Below, in pieces: positions 8,151 to 12,800 of a stretch of 12,800 nt of DNA (within the stretch, counting starts at the first letter, position 1; each line of letters opens with the position of its first letter). Under the pieces are notes generated by a model. That model saw only the letters and a program-made list of their open reading frames with translations, ran no database searches and was not told the origin of the DNA. The stretch is from positions 1 to 12,800 of the forward strand of contig NZ_JBNNGK010000033.1 of assembly GCF_050268245.1 (NCBI RefSeq). The letters are read 5' to 3'. The DNA comes from JBNNGK01 sp050268245. GTDB lineage: Bacteria > Pseudomonadota > Gammaproteobacteria > Enterobacterales > Enterobacteriaceae. The position numbers were made by a program, and so were the translations under genes.

Positions 8151-9587
8151 TTGGAGTATTTGATATTTTTTCCGCTTTACAGGGAAGAATATCTGAAATA
8201 TCTGACGGGACTGCCGTTATTCTCGAAAGATCTGAATATGAATTCCATGGTCAGCAGCGGGCACGTCACACAGGGAGAAGCTCTTCTTAAACTGAGTCAG
8301 GTGAAAACAGAAACTGACGCACAGAAGCAGGAATACTGGTTTTTGCCGTATGCGAACGGCTACGTGCCGAAAAGTAACGCTGCAGTGGAAAGGCTGTCGC
8401 AGTACGACCTCGACAGGCTGGGGTTCACCACGACGGTGGATGAGGCACCGAGCTTCGACCACCTGGACGGTAAAACACCGCCGAAAGGGCTGGTGCGCAG
8501 AATTCTTGACTGGCTGCATAACGCCGCCAGTCATGATATCCGGGTGACTCACCGTGCCGTGCCGCATAACTACCAGCGGTTGCTATACCGGATTGACGGC
8601 AGCATCAGTCCCTATTCGCCCCGGGAATACCTGAGCGCGATACATAACCCGTCTTATCGCGATGTGAAGAACAAGATGATTGTGAAGCATCCGAGTGAGT
8701 GGTATCACAAAAAGGATACGTCGATTTGGCAATCGTTTTTGAACAAACTGACGAATGATGCACCGGAATGGAAAGCGTACAGTGAAGCCTATATAGAGAA
8801 GATGGTGTGGATGCAGGATGCAACTAAACTAAAACTTGGGCCATCTGTGTGGCATATGCATCCGGTGATGTTTTTGGGTGCAATTGCTAGCCACAGCTAT
8901 CATAAAAAGCGAGACTATGATTTAGGTTCATTGTCTTCTAAATATGAAACCGGTGGGCGTGGTTCTCAGACAGTCTCTGGTGGTGAGGGTGATGCTGGAG
9001 GCGTTTCGTACGGCTCATACCAAATGACAAGTAAGACAACGAAGCGAATTCATGGGCAGCTTCAATCAGTAGTTGGTGGGACTGTTAAGATATTTATTTC
9101 AGACAGCTCATTCAAATGGAAAAATGAATTTAATGGTTTAGTGCCGGGATCTTCATCTTTCACCTCTAAGTGGAAAGAACTTGTAAAAAATAATGCAACA
9201 GAATTTAAAGGTATTGAGCATGAATTTATTAAGAAAACGCATTTTGATAAATTAGTTGAACATACTCTTTCAGAGACCGATGTTGATATACGCTATCATT
9301 CACATACCCTTAATGATGTTGTATGGTCTACAGCAGTACAACATGGCCCTAAAAACAAAATAATTATCAATGCCATAAGAAGTATCGGTGAGGAAGTGTC
9401 TGAGACAAAATCCTATGATCAAACTTTGATTCGTGCGATCTATGATGAGAGGGGAAAGAAAAACTCAGGTGGGAATTTAGTCTATTTTTCTAAAAACTCA
9501 GCATCGGTACAAGCAGGTGTTAGTGCTCGTTTTATTAGTGAGAAGAAAGAAGCATTGGAGAGATTGAGTAATGAAAAAGATTATTAA
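8151..9587 (+). CDS. Orphan effector C-terminal module: linker plus VgrG-3-like muramidase domain (N-terminal delivery region missing)
   Basis: Of 478 codons from a TTG, residues 14-245 repeat the linker of the upstream effector (its residues 339-570), down to MHPVMFLGAI. After that the sequence is unrelated. The tail (246-478) contains SSKYETGGRGSQTVSGGEGD and GVSYGSYQMTS, which resembles the lysozyme-like C-terminus of Vibrio cholerae VgrG-3 and related muramidases. E266 and D281 are 15 residues apart, the spacing I remember for the VgrG-3 catalytic pair; this should be verified. There is no M23-like region, no export signal and no convincing ribosome site before the TTG at 8151, so the module is probably silent or poorly expressed and serves as a donor for recombination with the full-length effector. 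The frame is intact to its stop, which argues that it is still under selection or recently arrived. The stop overlaps the next gene by 17 bases. Confidence 0.8.
   Translation: MEYLIFFPLYREEYLKYLTGLPLFSKDLNMNSMVSSGHVTQGEALLKLSQVKTETDAQKQEYWFLPYANGYVPKSNAAVERLSQYDLDRLGFTTTVDEAPSFDHLDGKTPPKGLVRRILDWLHNAASHDIRVTHRAVPHNYQRLLYRIDGSISPYSPREYLSAIHNPSYRDVKNKMIVKHPSEWYHKKDTSIWQSFLNKLTNDAPEWKAYSEAYIEKMVWMQDATKLKLGPSVWHMHPVMFLGAIASHSYHKKRDYDLGSLSSKYETGGRGSQTVSGGEGDAGGVSYGSYQMTSKTTKRIHGQLQSVVGGTVKIFISDSSFKWKNEFNGLVPGSSSFTSKWKELVKNNATEFKGIEHEFIKKTHFDKLVEHTLSETDVDIRYHSHTLNDVVWSTAVQHGPKNKIIINAIRSIGEEVSETKSYDQTLIRAIYDERGKKNSGGNLVYFSKNSASVQAGVSARFISEKKEALERLSNEKDY
8190..8885 (+). repeat. Effector-linker direct repeat, copy 2 (orphan module 1)
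   Basis: This copy is colinear with 5905-6600, and its last 328 bases (8558-8885) also match 10872-11199 with roughly a dozen differences. The left boundary, around TATCTGAAAT, lies in short intergenic-looking sequence with no effector N-terminal coding before it. Confidence 0.95.
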
Positions 9588-10362
9588 TACGATTTTTATA
9601 TTTTTCACAGTATATACGCATGCTGGTGTTGCTATTTATAGTAGCGATACAACAGTTTTAGGTTTGGAGATAAATGAGAAGTCAAACCTAACCACTTCTA
9701 CTCTATTGGGAGGGGGGAATGATGCAGGGGGGGCATCAATAGCGGATTGCTCTGTTAAATATAAGCTTAAAGAACAAAACAAAAACTATGAAGGGAATTT
9801 GATTCCATTTTCCACAGATTTGATGGGATACGAAAGTGACAGTAAAAACATCGCATTATTTGAAGTTGATAAGAAGATTATAACCTTTACAACAAACGAG
9901 TCTATCGATGTCTGCCCGCTAGGAACGGATTTTACGGGGGATTACTCTCTTGTGAATAGCAAAAGTAGAGAATACAAAGCGGATTTCGATAGCTTAATAA
10001 AACTCAATCACACCAATGCACTTCATCTTTTTAAAACCGATGGGGCATTAGAGGCTTCAATTTCTCTTGAGCCATACATTAAGGAATCTATTTCTAATAA
10101 TTTATATTATGAGGAAATATTCAATGATTATGGATTTCTGCTACAACAAGCTGGATTGAACAAAGATGCTATAAATATCCTGTCACTTGTAATCAAAAAA
10201 TCACCCAAAAGAGCTGTTGCATATTTAAATATCGCAGATGCTTCTTGGGGTGAGGCCGATAAAAAGGCAGCAGCCCAATTCTACAAGCTATACATTTATT
10301 TGGTGAGTGAAAATAATCATACCTATAAAATACCACAGCGTGCAATTGATAGATCGTTGTGA
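9571..10362 (+). CDS. Putative periplasmic immunity protein with C-terminal TPR-like repeats
   Basis: This 263-residue protein starts with a clear signal peptide, MKK followed by a hydrophobic stretch, with likely cleavage after THA at residue 18. The mature N-terminal part contains a Gly-rich segment (47-55) and two Cys residues (60 and 115) that could form a disulfide. Residues about 185-244 look like two tetratricopeptide-type helical hairpins (NDYGFLLQQAGLNKDAINIL, then YLNIADASWGEADKKAAAQF), a scaffold for protein binding. The ATG lies within the last codons of the VgrG-3-like module (17-base overlap), with GGAGAG 8 bases upstream, so it is placed as the cognate immunity gene of that muramidase. 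It is AT-rich like its toxin. The role is inferred from position and export signal; I do not recognise a named family beyond the TPR-like part. Confidence 0.7.
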   Translation: MKKIINTIFIFFTVYTHAGVAIYSSDTTVLGLEINEKSNLTTSTLLGGGNDAGGASIADCSVKYKLKEQNKNYEGNLIPFSTDLMGYESDSKNIALFEVDKKIITFTTNESIDVCPLGTDFTGDYSLVNSKSREYKADFDSLIKLNHTNALHLFKTDGALEASISLEPYIKESISNNLYYEEIFNDYGFLLQQAGLNKDAINILSLVIKKSPKRAVAYLNIADASWGEADKKAAAQFYKLYIYLVSENNHTYKIPQRAIDRSL

Positions 10363-10424
10363 TTTTTGTAAATCAGATGAGTAATCTTTTTTATTGTGGC
10401 TGGTTATTTCTATTTGGTAACAGC

Positions 10425-10811
10425 ATGGGAAAATTTTATTCATTATTACTAATGATGCTTTTTTATACATTGGCAGACTTTGGCGGAGGTTGGGTGAGTG
10501 AAGGAAAATCGAGCACTTATACTGTTCATTTAACAGAAGTTGGAAATCATATTTTTGGGAAATATTGCTTCATCACGAACAATGGGAACAGAATAGATTG
10601 TGCTAAGCAAGATGATGATGACAATATCGCTGGTGACATTTTTGATAGGCATGCGCAGATTTCGTTTGACAGCACTTTTGGTGGTGCTGGCAAGGCTGTT
10701 TTGACACCTAAAGAAGATAATTTAATTTATCACTTTACTGATAAATCTCCGTTCGTATATGCCAATATGTCTGTACCTGATGAAATTGTAATGAAGAGGT
10801 TTTCTAAATAA
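10425..10811 (+). CDS. Small exported protein, possible second or orphan immunity protein
   Basis: From the ATG at 10425 the product is 128 residues with a good signal peptide (MGK, hydrophobic run, likely cut after TLA at residue 17). The mature part is short and beta-rich, with Cys48 and Cys59 and a run of acidic residues (DDDD at 63-66), ending near KRFSK. The frame is also open from a GTG at 10359 that overlaps the preceding stop (GTGA) and from an ATG at 10377; both would put about 16-22 extra residues before the signal peptide, and neither has a convincing ribosome site, so I prefer 10425. It lies directly behind the TPR immunity candidate and before the second orphan module. It may be an additional immunity factor for the VgrG-3-like toxin or a survivor of a module whose toxin was lost. 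No family recognised. Confidence 0.6.
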   Translation: MGKFYSLLLMMLFYTLADFGGGWVSEGKSSTYTVHLTEVGNHIFGKYCFITNNGNRIDCAKQDDDDNIAGDIFDRHAQISFDSTFGGAGKAVLTPKEDNLIYHFTDKSPFVYANMSVPDEIVMKRFSK

Positions 10812-10871
10812 TTCTATAGGGATATTTAGTTGTAGTACAATTAAATAGTGTCCCATTTGCACCCACAGGGG
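10812..10871. other. AT-rich spacer between modules
   Basis: These 60 bases separate the small exported gene from the second orphan module. They contain an 11-base palindrome TTGTAGTACAA (10830-10840) and a TACAAT hexamer, but no credible -35 partner and no ribosome site for the following frame. The homology to the linker begins abruptly at 10872, marking a recombination joint. Confidence 0.5.
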
Positions 10872-11199
10872 CGTGCCGCATAACTACCAGCGGTTGCTAT
10901 ACCGGATTGACGGCAGCATCAGTCCCTATTCGCCCCGGGAATACCTGAGCGCGATTCATAATCCATCTTATCGCGATGTGAAGAACAAGATGATTGTGAA
11001 GCATCCGAGTGAGTGGTATCACAAAAAGGATACGTCGATTTGGCAGTCGTTTTTGAACAAACTGACGAATGATGCGCCGGAATGGAAAACGTACAGTGAA
11101 GCCTATATAGAGAAGATGGTGTGGATGCAGGATGCAACTAAGCTAAAACTGGGGCCGATGTTGTGGCATATGCATCCGGTGATGTTTTTGGGTGCGATT
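10872..11199 (+). repeat. Effector-linker direct repeat, copy 3 (orphan module 2, short version)
   Basis: This is the 328-base core shared by all three modules: it matches 6273-6600 and 8558-8885 without indels and with about a dozen differences to copy 2. It contains only the last 109 codons of the linker and ends at the same Ile codon of MHPVMFLGAI. Confidence 0.95.
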
Positions 11200-11844
11200 G
11201 GAGATAAATTTGGTGATACGATTGATTTCCAAACGAGCTTAGGTGTTTATCGAATATCTAAAAAAGCAGCAAATTTAATCTTAAAGGCTGAAGGTTATCA
11301 AAAGACTCCATACGTACCTCAAGGCAGTGATGCCAGCGGCGTAACTATTGGTTATGGATATGACTTGGGACAGCAAACAGCGTCTAAAATGCGTGCTATG
11401 CTCTCTGGTTACTTCTCTGAAGGGCAATTGGACCGATTACAACAGGCTATTGGGCTTCAGGGGGATAGAGCTTCCGCTGTTATCCCTTCACTGAGTGATA
11501 TAACAATTAGTAGAGAAGATGCTGTAGCTTTAGCTATGAAAATGAAAGAAAAATATGCGCAAATTGTTGTAGATACATACCCTGAGGTTTTAAATACTCA
11601 TCCTCATTGCCAGGGGGCTATGCTTTCTTTAGTTATTAATAGGGGGACTTCTTTTACCAGACCGAGCGTAGCATCGCGTGTTGAAATGAAAAAAATACAT
11701 GATGATTTCATATCCGGTAATCTTAGTAACATACCAAGTCAGTTCCGATCAATGAAGAGACTTTGGATTGGCAAAGGTTTGGATGGCCTGATAACTCGTA
11801 GAGAAGATGAAGCAAAATTGTTTGAAGAAGGAATGGCTCAATGA
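10873..11844 (+). CDS. Orphan effector C-terminal module: short linker plus pesticin-like muramidase domain
   Basis: Of 323 codons from a GTG, residues 1-109 are the end of the shared linker, starting in mid-domain, and residues 110-323 are a third, unrelated toxin. The tail has LKAEGY (E140) and VTIGYGYDLG (T158, D164), the signature of phage-type lysozymes of the pesticin/GH24 superfamily; the Thr-to-Asp spacing of six residues is what I recall for pesticin, and Glu140 would be the general acid. The predicted action is cutting the glycan backbone of peptidoglycan. The GTG at 10873 comes from linker sequence and has no properly spaced ribosome site (AGGGG is only two to three bases away), and no delivery region precedes it, so the module is probably a silent donor. 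Its stop overlaps the next start (ATGA). An ordinary prophage endolysin is unlikely because the T6SS linker is fused in frame and no phage genes surround it. Confidence 0.8.
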   Translation: MPHNYQRLLYRIDGSISPYSPREYLSAIHNPSYRDVKNKMIVKHPSEWYHKKDTSIWQSFLNKLTNDAPEWKTYSEAYIEKMVWMQDATKLKLGPMLWHMHPVMFLGAIGDKFGDTIDFQTSLGVYRISKKAANLILKAEGYQKTPYVPQGSDASGVTIGYGYDLGQQTASKMRAMLSGYFSEGQLDRLQQAIGLQGDRASAVIPSLSDITISREDAVALAMKMKEKYAQIVVDTYPEVLNTHPHCQGAMLSLVINRGTSFTRPSVASRVEMKKIHDDFISGNLSNIPSQFRSMKRLWIGKGLDGLITRREDEAKLFEEGMAQ

Positions 11845-12314
11845 ATAAATTAATACTGTTCATGTTGTTTAGTTCATCTGTAATTGCGTTTGAAAATTGT
11901 ACGACGGGGAATACTAATGAGTTAGCGAAATGCTCATATGATAATTATAAATCCGAAGATAATCTTCTCAATTATTTATATGAAAATATAGTCACAACAT
12001 TTCCTGAAATAAAGAATGAGGTTAAAAAAACACAACGGTTATGGATTAAACTACGGGATGATATTTGTGCGTACACACCTAATGATGGTGAGGAATACAA
12101 GATAAATAAAAATGCCTGTTTGTATCAGCAAACATTTGAACGAAATCGAGAGTTGAAAGCAATAATTGAGAAACAAGCAGAATTAAGGAATTCCTCTAAG
12201 ATAACCCCACAACTCAAGTGGAATGAGTATATAAAACTTCATTGCGATTTTATGAGTAAGCAATATTCAGATTCTGGCTGCAAGGACAGAAACCAGTTTC
12301 TTCACTCAGAATAA
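11841..12314 (+). CDS. LprI/DUF1311-type lysozyme-inhibitor-like immunity protein (probably truncated by a frameshift)
   Basis: The 157-residue product has a signal peptide (MNK plus hydrophobic run, likely cut after VIA at residue 16) and a Cys-rich domain with the layout of the LprI/DUF1311 family: C20 and C31 near the start, KKTQRLWIKLRDDICAY (62-78, with W68 and C76), then ACLYQQTFERNREL (92-105, with C93). LprI of Mycobacterium tuberculosis is known as a lysozyme inhibitor, which fits immunity against the pesticin-like lysozyme upstream. Residues from about 127 (C135, C147) look like the beginning of a second domain of the same kind, but the frame stops at 12314 and the rest continues in other frames to 12578, so the ancestral protein was probably about 245 residues. 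The ATG overlaps the toxin stop by 4 bases and has AAGGA 8 bases upstream. The first domain is complete, so the protein may still work. Confidence 0.75.
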   Translation: MNKLILFMLFSSSVIAFENCTTGNTNELAKCSYDNYKSEDNLLNYLYENIVTTFPEIKNEVKKTQRLWIKLRDDICAYTPNDGEEYKINKNACLYQQTFERNRELKAIIEKQAELRNSSKITPQLKWNEYIKLHCDFMSKQYSDSGCKDRNQFLHSE

Positions 12315-12578
12315 TGATGCTATACGTTCATTGTTTCAAGGTAACATCAAAAAATTCGAATTTTCTATTGAAAATATGATAGGGGACATGGTGAAAAATA
12401 CTCAGTCAATATGAATTTTTACAACGCGCAGAGAAAATCCATTTCCGATAGATGTGCATTGTATAACGGTATGGATGGTCAGCGTTCAGAGCTTCTTGAA
12501 AATCAGTGTGAACTCGACGGTGTTACACAATTAAATGATTTCCTTAATAAGTATAAAAAAGCTGTTGATAATTATTGA
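12315..12578 (+). pseudogene. Frameshifted remainder of the second LprI-like domain
   Basis: Downstream of the stop at 12312-12314 the second LprI-like domain can be followed by switching frames. From about 12290 to 12411 the +1 frame reads FFTQNNDAIRSLFQGN and later IENMIGDMVKNTQSI before TGA (12412-12414). From 12411 the original frame resumes as MNFYNAQRKSISDRCALYNG, with NQCELDGVTQLNDFL following, ending at TGA 12576-12578. VKNTQ, DRCALY and NQCEL correspond to VKKTQ, DDICAY and NACLY of the first domain. One inserted base near 12295-12303 and one lost base near 12405-12411 would restore a single frame. It could be true decay or sequencing error in T-rich runs. Confidence 0.65.
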
Positions 12579-12585
12579 TGATTTT

Positions 12586-12622
12586 CAGCCTATATAGATG
12601 ACTTTAAACCATCTATATGCTG
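12586..12622. other. Long hairpin without a T tract
   Basis: CAGC-CT-ATATAGATG and CATCTATAT-GCTG form a 13-base-pair stem with a 2-base bulge around a 9-base loop ACTTTAAAC. It lies just after the broken immunity gene. No run of T follows, so it is not a standard intrinsic terminator, though it might stabilise or end the transcript. Confidence 0.5.
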
Positions 12623-12626
12623 GAAA

Positions 12627-12707
12627 GTGGTGGCATACCGGATTTGCCGCGACTATCTGAACGTGCCGTGGGAGACGGGGCCGCTGAACGTCTCCGGCTC
12701 CTTTGTT
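12627..12707 (+). repeat. 81-bp direct repeat, copy B: isolated fragment of the effector N-terminal coding sequence
   Basis: This is identical over all 81 bases to 5161-5241 (effector residues 91-117). It begins abruptly after CTGGAAA and ends at the putative insertion-sequence end. It is a remnant of another copy of the effector N-terminal region; more of it could lie beyond the insertion element, outside the window. Confidence 0.95.
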
Positions 12708-12800
12708 GTGCACAGAAAACCTCCAGCTAGGCTGGAGGTTCCGTAAAGCTTTCAGCTTTGAGCCAGTTATAAAAACCCCTTTTGATTTGTTAAAACAGTT
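12708..12800 (+). mobile_element. Probable left end of an IS200/IS605-family insertion sequence (truncated by window end)
   Basis: The sequence changes abruptly at about 12708. It starts with a strong hairpin (12718-12740), followed by a second small hairpin AAAGCT-TTC-AGCTTT (12745-12759) and AT-rich non-coding sequence. A terminator-like stem-loop near the left end, ahead of the transposase gene, is a known trait of IS200, and the wording of the segment around 12745-12790 resembles IS200/IS1541 left ends as I remember them. No transposase coding sequence falls within the window, so the call rests on this recollection and on the structure. The element would be oriented with its transposase reading rightward. 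Confidence 0.5.
12718..12740. terminator. Strong stem-loop at the putative IS left end
   Basis: AACCTCCAGC and GCTGGAGGTT form a perfect 10-base-pair stem with loop TAG. There is no immediate T tract downstream, but in IS200-type elements a stem-loop at this place blocks read-through from flanking transcription into the transposase gene. Confidence 0.55.

Noticed and set aside
10813..10860. Promoter with TACAAT as -10 and the palindrome TTGTAGTACAA as operator for the second orphan module.
   Set aside because: No acceptable -35 hexamer at the right distance, and the palindrome is short for such AT-rich sequence.
5905..11199. The three linker copies as a CRISPR or transposon repeat.
   Set aside because: The repeats are coding, 328-696 bases long, in one frame and end at a protein domain border; there are no short spacers, transposase genes or terminal inverted repeats.
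10873..11844. Prophage endolysin because of the lysozyme-like tail.
   Set aside because: The domain is fused in frame to the T6SS effector linker, is followed by a signal-peptide immunity-like gene, and no holin, spanin or other phage genes are present.

Overview
This window looks like the accessory end of a type VI secretion system (T6SS) locus from a gamma-proteobacterium, probably an Enterobacterales member (a relative of Serratia, Pantoea/Erwinia, Enterobacter or similar). That placement rests on the clpV-vgrG-effector order, the protein style and a putative IS200-type element end. The genus cannot be fixed from the sequence alone.

Layout: (1) 1-2533, the GC-rich 3' part of clpV/tssH, the AAA+ ATPase that recycles the contracted sheath; its start lies left of the window. 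(2) 2526-4880, vgrG/tssI, the spike protein, overlapping clpV by 8 bases. (3) 4891-7326, a large VgrG-linked cargo effector: a degenerate M23/LytM-like N-terminal region, a long conserved linker ending in the motif MHPVMFLGAI, and an AT-rich C-terminal GH19-type glycan hydrolase. Its exported immunity candidate (7323-8096) overlaps it by 4 bases. (4) 8151-9587, an orphan module that repeats about 230 codons of the effector linker and then carries a different toxin, a VgrG-3-like muramidase domain; it is followed by a TPR-containing exported protein (9571-10362) and a small exported protein (10425-10811). (5) 10873-11844, a second orphan module with only the last 328 bases of the linker, fused to a third toxin, a pesticin-like muramidase; it overlaps an LprI/DUF1311-type lysozyme-inhibitor-like immunity protein (11841-12314) whose second domain is broken by frameshifts (to 12578). 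(6) 12627-12707, an exact 81-bp copy of part of the effector's N-terminal coding sequence, immediately followed by what looks like the left end of an IS200/IS605-family element running off the window.

The most interesting feature is the array itself. One expressed effector is followed, in the same orientation, by two promoterless-looking C-terminal toxin/immunity modules that share a 328-bp near-identical core ending exactly where the toxins diverge. This resembles the orphan CT/immunity modules of Rhs and CdiA systems, but here on an M23/GH-type T6SS cargo effector. Homologous recombination between the direct repeats would delete the current toxin and its immunity gene and fuse the N-terminal delivery region in frame to the next toxin. 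All three toxins are predicted to cut peptidoglycan glycan strands using unrelated folds, and all the partner genes encode exported (periplasmic) proteins, so the system appears to vary the weapon while keeping target compartment and delivery constant.
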